NCBI GenBank assembly: GCA_946406195.1
Contig: CAMJJT010000001.1
Coordinates: 62,001-126,000 of the forward strand
Direction of reading: 5' to 3'
Length of the DNA stretch: 64,000 bases
Origin: an uncultured Bacteroidales bacterium
GTDB lineage: Bacteria > Bacteroidota > Bacteroidia > Bacteroidales > Paludibacteraceae
Part shown: piece by piece, positions 45,001 to 52,797 of the stretch
Position numbering within the stretch: the first letter of the stretch is position 1
Layout of the letters: each line of letters begins with the position of its first letter
The notes under the pieces: generated by a model
The model's database searches: none
What the model saw: the letters and a program-made list of their open reading frames with translations, nothing else
Told to the model about the DNA's origin: nothing
Position numbers and translations under genes: made by a program

Positions 45001-47958
45001 AAGAGTTACACGCTGACCATCGAGAAAGCAACCGCTTCGGCATCGTTCGGTACTCCGGCAACGACACTTGTTTACAAAGACAATACTATTGCCCTGCCGG
45101 CTACATCTGAACAAGCAATTACGATTACGTATAGTTCAAATGATAACACTGTTGCTACAATTGATGAATCTGGTAATGTGACCGGTGTTGCCACATCTTA
45201 TGGAAACACTAACCAGCGTACTGTTACCATTTATGCAAATTGGGCGGAAACGGATTACTATGAAGCTTCCACCAACAGCACACGCGGAAAGATAACTGTT
45301 ACCGTCAAAAACAATGCGAAGACGCAGACGCTGAGCTTTACGGACGAAGCGAAAGACTTTGGAAGCGACCAAGGCGATAAGGTTTATACCAACACGTTGA
45401 ATGGCGCGAAGACAAGTGTTACTTATGCTTCGAGCGATGAGACAGTTGCCGAAGTTGATGAGAATACAGGTGAGGTAACGGTTCACACGAATGCAGTAGG
45501 AAGCGCAACGATTACGGCAACTGCAGCCGCAGGTAATGTAATCGAAGATGGTATCCAATACGCTTATGCACAAGCGCAGGATATGTACGTAATTAGTATT
45601 GTATATCCGAGACCGACTATCTCTGTAGCTTCGTGCGAGTTCAAGGCTCCGTTTGAGGTTGCGTTGAGTTCTGAGGCGACCAATGTGGAAATGATTGTTT
45701 ATACAACAGATGGTACAGATCCTTCATATGCTGATAATAATGGAGATATCTATACAGAGCCGATTGCTATCAACGCGACAACGACATTGAAAGCTATTGC
45801 GGTATCTGATGAGGATGAAGAGAGTCCTGTAGCAACGGCTACCTATACCAAGTTAGTTCCGGAATTGACAGAGTACAGTTACGAGGATAACGCAAGTTTG
45901 GCTGCAAATACCGAAATGACCATTACGGCATCGGAAGGCGCACTTGTAGCCTATGCAATATGTGATGCAAATAATGTAGAACTGACTCGCGAGGTAGGAA
46001 CAACCAATTCCCTCACTTTCCAAATTGCTGAAGCAGGAACATATAAGATTTATGCACAAGCTAAGTGGGATGTGGAGAATGGATTTAAGTCTGCAACCGA
46101 ACTCCGCACCGTTCATATCAAGGGTGCAGTACATCTGCCGATTAGTTATGAAGGAAAAGGAACGGAAATAACTTCGGAGCCGTACTTCACAGTAGAAGGA
46201 AATTATGTAGTGGATAATTATGGTGATGCTTATATCAATGCGCCTATTAAGATAAAGAATACCGGTTCATTGACCGCTGCGTTCTTAGATGAGCCGAACA
46301 ACGTTGTATTCTACCTTGGAGGAAATGGAGTTAGCGGAAGTACGCTAAAAGTACAAGAATCTGCTGATGGTGAAAACTTCGAGGATGTAGAAGAATATAC
46401 CGCAGACGACATTCCTGCATCTGTTGTCAACTTTGAAACCGGTTATAATGGCGGTGGTGTCAAACAAAACTTGAACTTAAAGTCAACGACTCGTTTCGTA
46501 CGTTGGAGCTATACCAAAGTGAGCGGTAATGTAGCTCTTGGTAAGATTGCAATCTATCCGAAGTCTATGGAGCCTGATAATTCATACGAAGTTCCGGTTG
46601 ATTTCACGGGAGACGTAGTAGTTGAAGATGGCGTAGCATGGAATATAACGGAGGCGCAGACGATCCACGACTTGACCGTTAAACAAGGTGCAGAGGTTTG
46701 GAATAATGAGGCTATCACAGTAAACAACCTCTACATAGAGGCGCAAGAAGGTAAGTCCGGTCAGATTACAGAGGACGAAAGCATCACTATCGTTGGCAAC
46801 GCTTACTACGACCTGACGCTGAATACCAGCGGAACGATGGATAACAGCAAATGGTACGCATTTGCAGTACCGTTCCAAGTTGATGCGGCTACGGGTATCC
46901 AACGTCTGAGCAACGACGGTAAGACTTCGAACGCAGGATTCAACAGTCACTATGTACTGCTGAAATACAACAGCGCAGCATATGCAAGCGCCGGTCAAGG
47001 TTGGGAATACGTGACCAGAGGTGAGACTCTGATGCCGGGTAAGTTCTACATGATTGCCCTGAACAGTAATGAGTACAACCGCGTACGTATGACCAAGAAA
47101 GCCGGTTCTCCGGTGAACAACAAGGCTAATCTGACGCTGAGTACTGTCGGCACAGGTATACACGCTAACTGGAATGCACTCGCAAATAATGCTTTGGCTT
47201 ATGCGAATGTAAGTGCTTCAGGCTTAAATGCCGACCTGAAAGTACAGGTTTACAACTCAGCAGAGGATAGTTACACTGCATTTGACTTTAATAAAGTAAC
47301 CTTCACGGTTGGTACTCCGTTCTTCATCCAAGTTGCTGAAGCAGGTACGATGAATGTGGATATCGCTGCAACGTACAACGAAACCGTCAAAGCTCCGGCA
47401 CGTGAGGCTGTGGCAACAGGAGAGTTCCAGATCCGTTTGGGTGCTAACACAGAGAGTTACTATGACATCCTCTATGTAAGCGCAAGCGATGAGGCGCTGA
47501 ATGAGTACCAGATCGGTCATGACCTTGCTAAATCAGGTGTCAGCACGACTGTACCGCAGATGTATGTTCCGGCATATGGTGCGAAGTTGTGCGACGCAGA
47601 GTTCCCGCTGGTGAACAACGAGGCTACCTTCCCGTTGACCTTCACCGCTCCGAGCGCAGGTACGTATCAGTTGTACATCTCGAAAGCGGCAACAGACGCT
47701 GAGTTGTTCCTGACGAAGGATGGCAGCGTGATTTGGAACCTCTCGACGGGCGCATATGCGTTGACGCTTGAGAAAGGTACGACCGAGGGTTACGGCTTGC
47801 TGCTCGTCCAGAAGATGCCGATGACGCCGACAGGAGTGGATGAGCCTACCTCCGACTCCTCCCTAAAGGGAAGAGCCACCAAGGTGGTTATAGACGAGCA
47901 CGTATATATCCTCCGCGGCGGACAGATGTACGGAATCGACGGTAAGATTGTAAAATAG
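39001..47958 (+). CDS. Giant (2985-aa) secreted multi-Ig surface protein with sorting-like tail
   Basis: The signal peptide core is MLKLLSVLVLVLTFGVGNVW (Met37, 39109). The preceding 36 residues are encoded partly by a GGTTCACCGTCGGCTCACCG word repeat, so the start may be at 39001 or 39109. Modules: N-terminal beta domain (60-225), InlB-type repeats near 305-395, 713-800, 1210-1290 and 1690-1770 (each YTVxF/W...GW...YAVY), FN3-like part near 555-640, several Big_3-type Ig repeats (about 980-1220 and 1430-1690), Big_2-like repeats (1900-2190), a chitobiase-C-like domain (2205-2285), a discoidin-like segment (2380-2520), then a ~450-residue C-terminal region shared with 50663-52603 and the tail VVIDEHVYILRGGQMYGIDG. 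Probably T9SS cargo on the cell surface; an adhesin role is inference. Confidence 0.85.
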   Translation: MKHLNFLTKSGSQSCGHSSVTLASTVGSPSAHRRGTMLKLLSVLVLVLTFGVGNVWADYELVYTFDCASASHNGTTSSYGGKTTAMTTTYIKDFLNAAAGSSVVSSVANSPSRVYWAKGTGGDAGMPDDALKVGASSNSGNFSFTVNESVNISKVVITGYGWKSTSKIAVNGSSTQSPSSAAVETDFSFELASETKTISINVTTSAVCITSIKLYKTVASCSSEITITKGSNPANGTFMINNSGTICIDNGNASTTVTATPSTHYHLAEVTSTGGGTIGTISNNTCTVSDISANTTINVSFAADPTYTVTWVAGSNSSFSTQTNYAGTDLTSPGTPEASTYCPGGKVFKGWTATPIEGEADEAPADLFTSVSGKSIPVNGTTYYAVFATENSETINVPASDKQYTATITYSQLTANASYANSDGDYSSTGTASDESATTVGWTTYNVQNASSKLHFKSNSGYIYNKSTWGTINSVSFSDNQSSNFNVYIGSSSQPSSAGSGGFFKIAAKTVSGGPYVATITITYTQGSPASSYEQTTYTDYATSCCTPLGSINGSVSEDQPTSATLTWDVKDNVTWTVSYKVKNAAGEASTANVGTITTSEGKNHCTITGLNPATTYEFYVHATATGYCENEETWTIEGTTAAAHTITAVSSNSTYGTVSLSGNVITGEPADYCQYASPAFTVTSGTADVTQEGNVFTVDPSSDCTVQINFEKIPVYTVNLNAGTGSVASSSLPEEYRTLGVTLPVATAPTGWSFVGWTTASVTETATRPATIYSASSTYIPSADGETLYAVYEQWDGNENEFQRVTALNGLAAGDRVVVVSNGTYKHTLATDNGSFKKNETAYTADANNKISVSDNKHIWTLGSTNTTNVYTLTNVATGTTLGASALCGSGNNEKQKDVNLTSTNNQWLLTKSGTDFVIKNNAGTSYLETASGGFCIYYQYSEPSGKPLSDYYQMLIFKGTAEKKYATAPKSVKALAVKTAPTTAYRVGDVFDATGTVLDATYSDDTHGDITEGYTYVVNNLSDGKLTAESNQVTYTYKGQTANLAITAGTLSSIVITTEPAKKKYAEGESFDATGMAVKAVFSNGLEIADVNGYTFSDAALTPSDESVTISYTYGEDTKTTTQAISVGSLSSIAVTTAPSTTSYTEGTAFSTAGMVVTGTYSNGETRVLNGYTIEPSGELSYPCTSVTISYQGKTTTQTITVSEAPKYTVHFWTNGTDNVRQVIQGRALTDIPTPAAVDGFTFMGWASAELAETTAEPASYALSNNASSYTPSQDGVEFYAVYRRSEESVKNGFKLSVTYSNTTYYVGTYGSYFEAENNLEDAEVYFFDEDKRIYGYDGTTKKYVQISASSTTSNYSATAFTFSTVTEADGKVSYSYTSGTDTRRFALNTNKKDRFSGYSTTGVESQFTKTAAQKVVTEYLYSTSAVVPVLQSIAVTTAPTKTEYFEGDDFEADGMVVTGTFNTGAKVLTASQYTISPSTNLTAGTTSVTIAAVEDNTKTASQTISVAAIELTSITITTQPTKKVYVVGQNFDPTGMVVTAHYNDDRKDKAVTGYTMTPSTSTALTAEDDHIEISYTEGGVTKTANQAITVNAALTGIEITTNPDKMTYIETETFDATGMVVTAHYNGSSDQIVTASVTWDKTGVLAALNSLANPTVETITFTYEELGAEVTTTLNVTVNPYPRYTVTFSANGTPTNVTETAGQGGVTVPANPAKVGDYTFAGWSKSQRAVESADDPALVTITAGKYYPEGAETLYAVYTMDHEDEVAGMYLTAVVDANNTEKTIGYFNNNSLYPTDENHSALALWYLDDYLFYMNGTTKIYLYNTGNSETKIFNVSENGKAADLEAAANNKWTKITNNDGTITFKRDDGRIIAWNNSSYFRCYGENTYPYNKFTATTASESITFEVPYYTTAPSADVTPTISFAETSKTITVVDENGALNTCTNALTTNSTGAVTYVSSDESIAEVAANGTVSVKAVGEVTITANVAAVAGTWKAISKSYTLTIEKATASASFGTPATTLVYKDNTIALPATSEQAITITYSSNDNTVATIDESGNVTGVATSYGNTNQRTVTIYANWAETDYYEASTNSTRGKITVTVKNNAKTQTLSFTDEAKDFGSDQGDKVYTNTLNGAKTSVTYASSDETVAEVDENTGEVTVHTNAVGSATITATAAAGNVIEDGIQYAYAQAQDMYVISIVYPRPTISVASCEFKAPFEVALSSEATNVEMIVYTTDGTDPSYADNNGDIYTEPIAINATTTLKAIAVSDEDEESPVATATYTKLVPELTEYSYEDNASLAANTEMTITASEGALVAYAICDANNVELTREVGTTNSLTFQIAEAGTYKIYAQAKWDVENGFKSATELRTVHIKGAVHLPISYEGKGTEITSEPYFTVEGNYVVDNYGDAYINAPIKIKNTGSLTAAFLDEPNNVVFYLGGNGVSGSTLKVQESADGENFEDVEEYTADDIPASVVNFETGYNGGGVKQNLNLKSTTRFVRWSYTKVSGNVALGKIAIYPKSMEPDNSYEVPVDFTGDVVVEDGVAWNITEAQTIHDLTVKQGAEVWNNEAITVNNLYIEAQEGKSGQITEDESITIVGNAYYDLTLNTSGTMDNSKWYAFAVPFQVDAATGIQRLSNDGKTSNAGFNSHYVLLKYNSAAYASAGQGWEYVTRGETLMPGKFYMIALNSNEYNRVRMTKKAGSPVNNKANLTLSTVGTGIHANWNALANNALAYANVSASGLNADLKVQVYNSAEDSYTAFDFNKVTFTVGTPFFIQVAEAGTMNVDIAATYNETVKAPAREAVATGEFQIRLGANTESYYDILYVSASDEALNEYQIGHDLAKSGVSTTVPQMYVPAYGAKLCDAEFPLVNNEATFPLTFTAPSAGTYQLYISKAATDAELFLTKDGSVIWNLSTGAYALTLEKGTTEGYGLLLVQKMPMTPTGVDEPTSDSSLKGRATKVVIDEHVYILRGGQMYGIDGKIVK

Positions 47959-48050
47959 TCAACTGGTGAACTAGTCGACTGGTAGACTGGAAGGGTCTAC
48001 TGGTCGACTGGTAAACTGGTCAACTGGAAAGCAAAGCATAGTGTAACGTA
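47959..48050. repeat. Tandem words of the ACTGGT family
   Basis: About eight drifting units of GTCAACTGG, TAGACTGG and TCGACTGG. After the next gene (48624-48655) units of AGACCAG/TCACCAG appear, i.e. the reverse complement of the same word, so the four-helix gene is flanked by inverted word arrays. Confidence 0.75.
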
Positions 48051-48056
48051 AGAGCG

Positions 48057-48623
48057 ATGCGCATGAAGACTCTTAATCCAGGCGGATTTCTGATTCATCC
48101 CGGGGGATATCGCAACTTGTACTGCTACAAGAAAAGCGTGATCCTATACGACATGACGTTCTACTACATTGAGAAATACCTCGAACCTTCGGATCGAACG
48201 TATGGACAAATGAAGCAGGCTGCACGTTCCGGAAAACAGAATATCGTTGAGGGTTTAGAGGATAAGATGACATCTTTTGATACTGGATTACACCTTGTTA
48301 ATGTTGCTCGCGGAAGTCTGCAGGAGTTGCGTGAAGATTACGAAGATGAGTTGCGATCCAACAGGTTAACTCTTTGGAAAAACGGTCATGAACGCTACGA
48401 TGGAATGATACAGTTCTGTTTAGCACACACTGAAGTAGAGGATTATGCGAAATACTATGCGCAGTGGGATCAAGAGACAATCTGCAATGTAGCATTAACG
48501 CTAATCCATCAAGCTGATAAGGCGCTAATGAATCTGCTACAAAAGATGGAAGCCGATTTTTTAGCGGACGGAGGTGTCAAAGAGCGAATGTTCGCGGCAC
48601 GAAAAGACAAACGCGGCTTCTAG
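48057..48623 (+). CDS. Four-helix-bundle protein with suffix domain
   Basis: 188 residues. Residues ~30-150 match the four-helix-bundle (23S rRNA-intervening-sequence type) family: YYIEKYLEPSDRTYGQMKQA, then ARSGKQNIVEGLEDK and GSLQELREDYEDELR. The N-terminal LNPGGFLIHPGGYRNLYCYK and the C-terminal extension are those of the suffix variant found in Bacteroidota. Small helical proteins that form pentamers; role unknown. Flanked by inverted ACTGGT word arrays. Confidence 0.82.
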   Translation: MRMKTLNPGGFLIHPGGYRNLYCYKKSVILYDMTFYYIEKYLEPSDRTYGQMKQAARSGKQNIVEGLEDKMTSFDTGLHLVNVARGSLQELREDYEDELRSNRLTLWKNGHERYDGMIQFCLAHTEVEDYAKYYAQWDQETICNVALTLIHQADKALMNLLQKMEADFLADGGVKERMFAARKDKRGF

Positions 48624-48681
48624 TCAACCAGAAGACCAGATCACCAGAAGACCATAAAATTTAGAAAAAATAGCAAATTAT

Positions 48682-48712
48682 TTGCGTAAATAAAAAAAAA
48701 GTAGTAAATTTG
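48682..48712 (+). promoter_or_regulatory. Promoter of the VapD-like gene
   Basis: TTG 48682-48684, N20, TAAATTTG 48705-48712; ATG 19 nt after the box. Confidence 0.82.
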
Positions 48713-48730
48713 CAGCCGATTTTAAAAAAA

Positions 48731-48976
48731 ATGTTTGGTATCCTAATAGACATAGATATGACAGCAGAGCAAGCAGAGGAAATTCGTAATCTTCTGCAAC
48801 AAAATGGTTTCGTTCAGCAGACCGGAGGGTTCTTCTTGTCGAAAAGCAATGAAATGACATCCTTGTTTTATGCGATAAATGATCTCTGTGCGATTCCATG
48901 GCTAATGTCTGCGCGGAATATACATGCCTTTCGCGTTGAAGAATGGTCTGATTTTACTCCGAAATTTAAAAAATAA
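48731..48976 (+). CDS. VapD/Cas2-like small protein
   Basis: 81 residues from ATG 48731 (MFGILIDIDMTAEQAEEIRN); an upstream TTG frame start overlaps the -7 box. The pattern (hydrophobic strand with Asp, helix, NGFVQQTGGFFLS, helix, ARNIHAFRVEEWSDFT) resembles VapD-type ferredoxin-fold endoribonucleases, which are related to Cas2. The catalytic Asp would be Asp7 or Asp9 in LIDID. No other cas genes or CRISPR repeats are present. Operon partner: the small peptide gene eight bases downstream. Confidence 0.6.
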   Translation: MFGILIDIDMTAEQAEEIRNLLQQNGFVQQTGGFFLSKSNEMTSLFYAINDLCAIPWLMSARNIHAFRVEEWSDFTPKFKK

Positions 48977-48984
48977 CAAGCATT

Positions 48985-49137
48985 ATGAAAAAACTAACTT
49001 ACATACAACCGAAAATGGAGACAACGGTACTCCCAAAAGAAGTGTTAATGGAAGATATTAAGCCCGCATCGGGAGGAGAATTTCCACCCGTACTTCCAGC
49101 AAACCCTGCACCTAAACGCCGCACACCGGTGTTCTAA
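48985..49137 (+). CDS. Small peptide (50 aa), MKK-x-x-Y-x-x-P type
   Basis: 50 residues: MKKLTYIQPKMETTVLPKEV, then LMEDIKPASGGEFPPVLP and the end NPAPKRRTPVF. It starts eight bases after the VapD-like stop. It shares the aromatic-x-x-Pro start and the AP(K)(R/K)R...VF end with 52654-52797, and the general plan with 7572-7703. The SGG near residues 29-31 is a plausible processing point, as in peptides cut after Gly-Gly; that is inference. No signal sequence. Confidence 0.62.
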   Translation: MKKLTYIQPKMETTVLPKEVLMEDIKPASGGEFPPVLPANPAPKRRTPVF

Positions 49138-49145
49138 AAAGCCTA

Positions 49146-49175
49146 ACCCCGACCCTTCCCTGAAAGGAAGGGAGA
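49146..49175. repeat. Palindromic CCCTTCCCTGAAAGGAAGGG repeat
   Basis: Intergenic member of a palindromic family also found inside coding sequence at 30467-30500, 47848-47880 and 52497-52530. Confidence 0.65.
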
Positions 49176-49210
49176 AAGGGAGTGAGGGAATGAGTGAAGG
49201 AGTTAGAGAT

Positions 49211-49245
49211 AAATGGAGCGTTTCGGCGCTCCATTTTCTTATCTA
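49211..49245 (+). terminator. Rho-independent terminator
   Basis: Stem ATGGAGCG/CGCTCCAT with loop TTTCGG region, followed by TTTTCTT. It ends the VapD-like/small-peptide transcript. The 362-bp gap to the next gene otherwise holds the palindromic repeat, AGTGAGGGAATGAG words and the next promoter. Confidence 0.8.
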
Positions 49246-49428
49246 AAAAATGCCGGCACACCGGAGAGACGGATATGTATTTTTGAATTATGCAAATTAA
49301 ATTATGCAAATTGTATAATTTGTTTTACATAAAATGCAAAAGACAATGTTTTTGCCTATTTTTGAAGTCGAGAATGATTAGAAAATGTATTTTTTCCATA
49401 AAATAATTTCCATAAAGTGGAAAAATAT

Positions 49429-49459
49429 TTGCGTATGTCAGAAAAAAGCAGTACTTTTG
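49429..49459 (+). promoter_or_regulatory. Promoter of AAA ATPase 49500-50639
   Basis: TTG 49429-49431, N20, TACTTTTG 49452-49459. Confidence 0.82.
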
Positions 49460-49499
49460 CAGCAGATTTCAATTTTTAGTATAAAATTATTCGTGGTTT

Positions 49500-50639
49500 A
49501 TGGAGCCGAAGATATTAAATCCGTTCATTACCGTAGGATATGCAGGTGCAAAGTATTTCTGCGACAGAGAGCAGGAGACAGCAGACCTGACTCGCCTATT
49601 AACTAACGGCAATAATGTAGCACTGATCTCCCCTCGCCGTTATGGAAAGACGAATCTTATTCGTCATTGTTTCGCGCAGCCTGATATTGCAGAGAACTAC
49701 TACACTTTCATCATTGATATATACTCCACAAAATCAGTTGCTGATTTGGTTCATCGGTTAGGACTCTCCATTTTAGAGACGCTCAAACCGATAGGACGCA
49801 AAGCTTGGGAGAAGTTTATTGCCGCACTGGCTTCCGTGAAACAAGGAATCTCTTATGACGCTTTTGGTACGCCTTCTTGGATGATGAGTATCGGCGACAT
49901 CGCTACTCCAACAACTACCTTGGAAGAGATTTTTTATTACTTAGAGCACGCAGACAAACCCTGTATTGTTGCCATTGATGAGTTTCAGCAGATTACTCAG
50001 TACGGAGACAGTCTTATAGAAGCCACTTTACGCACACATGTGCAATACTGCACGAACACGCATTTTATTTTCTCCGGTTCACAACGCCATCTGATGGGAC
50101 AAATGTTCACCTCTCCGGCACGACCTTTCTACCAAAGTGTAGCGATTTACAACCTTCCTTTACTCCCGGAAGACAAATATATCGACTTCTGCGTACGACT
50201 CTTTGAAGAGCGCGGAAAGCATGTGTCGCCGGAAGTGCCGCACGCTCTCTATGAACGATTCGAAGGAGTCACTTATTACATGCAACGCGTAATGAACGAA
50301 CTCTTTGCGCAAACGAATGAAGGAGAAACATGCACTGCTCAACAAATCGAAGAGGCAATACGCTATATTATCCTTACGGCGGCAAATACATATGAAGACT
50401 TAATGTACCAACTGCCGGAGAAACAATCATTAGTTTTGCGTAGTATTGCTCAAGATGGGAAAGCCCGTAACCTGACATCCGGCGCTTTTATTAAGCGGCA
50501 TGCATTATTATCAGCAAGTTCTGTCAAATCAGCTGTTCCTGCGTTATTAGATAAGGGACTTATTACCAGCGACAAGGGCGTTTATCAGGTATATGATAAG
50601 TTCTTAGAGATATGGTTGCAAATTGGCATGGGAATTTAG
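49500..50639 (+). CDS. AAA-type ATPase (ATPase_2 family), paralogue
   Basis: 379 residues. N-terminal NPFITVGYAGAKYFCDREQE box, Walker A SPRRYGKTNL (about 42-51), Walker B CIVAIDEFQQI (about 155-165), sensor FIFSGSQRHLM, and a C-terminal winged helix ending YDKFLEIWLQIGMG. Same architecture as 37533-38609. It lies 23 nt before the 646-aa surface-protein gene on the same strand, with no terminator between, so ATPase and surface protein are probably one transcript. A role in surface-protein export or regulation would be inference. Confidence 0.85.
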   Translation: MEPKILNPFITVGYAGAKYFCDREQETADLTRLLTNGNNVALISPRRYGKTNLIRHCFAQPDIAENYYTFIIDIYSTKSVADLVHRLGLSILETLKPIGRKAWEKFIAALASVKQGISYDAFGTPSWMMSIGDIATPTTTLEEIFYYLEHADKPCIVAIDEFQQITQYGDSLIEATLRTHVQYCTNTHFIFSGSQRHLMGQMFTSPARPFYQSVAIYNLPLLPEDKYIDFCVRLFEERGKHVSPEVPHALYERFEGVTYYMQRVMNELFAQTNEGETCTAQQIEEAIRYIILTAANTYEDLMYQLPEKQSLVLRSIAQDGKARNLTSGAFIKRHALLSASSVKSAVPALLDKGLITSDKGVYQVYDKFLEIWLQIGMGI

Positions 50640-50662
50640 AAATATAAAAACACACTACAAGA

Positions 50663-52603
50663 ATGTATATCAATTTTAACGCGATGCGCAGCATGGGCAA
50701 GAAAGCAGTGTCGCTGATTATGATGCTCACGCTTGGTCTGACAAATGCATGGGGCGAAACAGAGACTAAAACAGAAGGATTTGAAACAGCATCTACAGGT
50801 TCCTATAATAGAACCGTATATAAAAACACCAATCAAAGCGATTGTGAAATCGGATGGAAGATATTCTATGGTAATGTATCTACCACAAATGCTATTACAG
50901 ATTCCAAGTCGTGCCTGGTGCAATACTACAAAGCCAGTTCTACCAATAAGGGATATGCACAAACTACTACTCCGTTAAAGGGCTTAACTAATGTTTCTTT
51001 TAAAGCCAAAATTACCGACATCACCATTCAAATGAGTGTATCGTATTCAACGGATACTATAAGGTGGCATGTTATACCTACAGATGAGACGTTTTTACTA
51101 AAAGATTACACCCATAACTTTTCTTACGACATTCCATCTTCTTCCCCGACAACTGATTACTACATCAAAATAGGTATTGTTAATGGAACAAAAGATGGCA
51201 CTTATCTGATCATCGATGATGTGGTTTTCACATACACGAAGAGCGAGGAGGAACCGGAAGAGGAAGCGACGATAGAAGACGGGGAGACGATGAGTATAGA
51301 TGAGCCTCAGGAGATGGAGAAGTTAACCATCGAAGCAGGCGGAACCATAGGCGGAGAAGCTGCGCTGACCGTCAAAGATTTGACCATCAAGAGTGCTTTG
51401 GGCACCGTATCCGGAGGAGGAAACAACAACGGCAAATGCGCCGAAATCACCAACCCTCATATCACGACCACCGGAGACGTATTCTTTGAATTAGAGTTAA
51501 CTCCCGCCGAACAGGCTTCGTACGGATGGTATGCATTCTCTGTTCCTTTTGAAGTGAGCACCACTGAAGGAGTGTATTTCCAAGACACAAAACTGACCAA
51601 CGAAAACGGCTATGCCATCATGGCTTACCGCGGAGACATCCGTGCGCAAGGCAAATATGCATGGCAGAAACATACCGGCACACTGCAACCCGGCGTGCTC
51701 TATATCATCTCCGTTGGAGACACCGATTATAAGACGCTGCGGTTTAAGAAACAATCCGAAGCCGCGCTCTATAACGACGTGCTCAACGGCTCCAACCAGA
51801 TGATCACAGAAGCATTCCCTTCCACGAACCCGGATCATGCCGGTTGGAACGGTTTGGGTAATCCCTATTTAGGCAAATCGCATATAAGTTCTTTGGATTT
51901 GCAATTCCTTGACCATGAAGCGAACGCTTTCAAACTGCGCGCCAGCGATGACGTGAAGCTGATGATGGGCAGCGCGTTCTTCTACCAATCGAACGGAAGT
52001 GCTATCACTGTCACGAGAGATGACATCGGCAGCATTGCTCTGGCGCCCGCGCGCGCTTTAAGCGCGATGGAGCAGAAAACGTATGTTGTGCGGTTAATGA
52101 ACGAAGCCGGAGAGGAAGAGGACCAACTCTTTCTGCGCACCGGTGAGGAGGATAGCGACAGTTACGAGATCGGGCGCGATGTAGCTAAGATGAGCATAGG
52201 CAATGCGAAGTGCGCGCAGATGTGGGTGAAGGCTTATGGTACGCAGTTATGCGCAGCGGCTTTCCCGTTGAAGAACGGTCAGGCTTCTTATCCGCTCACG
52301 TTATATGCGCCGGCAGCAGGCAGTTACTCCATCGCGATGCAGGAGGCACGTGACGCGGATGTTTTCCTGACGAAGGATGGTAGCCTCCTTTGGAACCTCA
52401 GCGAGAGCGCGTACACCATCGAGTTAGCGCAAGGCACGACAGAAGGATACGGATTGCTTCTGAAGGCGAAAATGCCGACAGGAGTGGAAGAGCCTACCTC
52501 CGACTCCTCCCTGAAGGGAAGAGCCACCAAGGTGATTATTGACGAGCACGTTTATATCCTCCGAGACGGACGGATGTATGATGTGATGGGAAGGATGAAA
52601 TAG
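50663..52603 (+). CDS. Secreted surface protein with sorting-like tail (646 aa)
   Basis: N-terminal signal peptide (MGKKAVSLIMMLTLGLTNAW with Met at 50693; alternative starts 50663 and 50684). A jelly-roll-like domain (about 30-190), an acidic linker (EEEPEEEATIEDGE), and a ~390-residue C-terminal region homologous to the end of the giant protein: GWYAFSVPFEVS, SDSYEIGRDVAK, FLTKDGSLLWNLSESAY. The tail VIIDEHVYILRDGRMYDVMG is the shared sorting-like signal. The SDSSLKGRATK stretch just before it is encoded by the palindromic repeat. Likely T9SS cargo; followed by a small peptide gene. Confidence 0.82.
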   Translation: MYINFNAMRSMGKKAVSLIMMLTLGLTNAWGETETKTEGFETASTGSYNRTVYKNTNQSDCEIGWKIFYGNVSTTNAITDSKSCLVQYYKASSTNKGYAQTTTPLKGLTNVSFKAKITDITIQMSVSYSTDTIRWHVIPTDETFLLKDYTHNFSYDIPSSSPTTDYYIKIGIVNGTKDGTYLIIDDVVFTYTKSEEEPEEEATIEDGETMSIDEPQEMEKLTIEAGGTIGGEAALTVKDLTIKSALGTVSGGGNNNGKCAEITNPHITTTGDVFFELELTPAEQASYGWYAFSVPFEVSTTEGVYFQDTKLTNENGYAIMAYRGDIRAQGKYAWQKHTGTLQPGVLYIISVGDTDYKTLRFKKQSEAALYNDVLNGSNQMITEAFPSTNPDHAGWNGLGNPYLGKSHISSLDLQFLDHEANAFKLRASDDVKLMMGSAFFYQSNGSAITVTRDDIGSIALAPARALSAMEQKTYVVRLMNEAGEEEDQLFLRTGEEDSDSYEIGRDVAKMSIGNAKCAQMWVKAYGTQLCAAAFPLKNGQASYPLTLYAPAAGSYSIAMQEARDADVFLTKDGSLLWNLSESAYTIELAQGTTEGYGLLLKAKMPTGVEEPTSDSSLKGRATKVIIDEHVYILRDGRMYDVMGRMK

Positions 52604-52653
52604 TTTAGGGTTTAGTGTTTAGTGTTTAGGGTTTAGAATGAAAGAATGAAAGA

Positions 52654-52797
52654 ATGAAAGAGTTAAAGAGATATATAACGCCGGAAATAAAGATGGACGT
52701 AATGACTGCCGAAAGAGTCATGACGCCCATCGCATTAGCAGGTTCTTCCACCGGACCTAAAGTAGGAAACGAGGCTCCGAAGAAGAGAGTTTTTTAG
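52654..52797 (+). CDS. Small peptide (47 aa), MK-x-x-x-x-Y-x-x-P type
   Basis: MKELKRYITPEIKMDVMTAE, then RVMTPIALAGSSTGPKVG and the end NEAPKKRVF. Start codon inside an AAAGAATGAAAGAATG word array that follows a GTTTAGTGTTTAG array (52604-52660). It lies ~50 nt behind the surface-protein gene and converges on the GH105 gene with a few overlapping bases. Shares its start plan and AP(K)KR.VF end with 48985-49137. LAGSS near residues 28-32 could be a processing point. Confidence 0.6.
   Translation: MKELKRYITPEIKMDVMTAERVMTPIALAGSSTGPKVGNEAPKKRVF

Noticed and set aside
49429..49459. E. coli-type -35/-10 promoters in AT-rich gaps
   Set aside because: Chance TTGACA/TATAAT matches exist in AT-rich DNA, but the TTG-N20-TAnnTTTG pattern explains nearly all operons with a fixed spacer.
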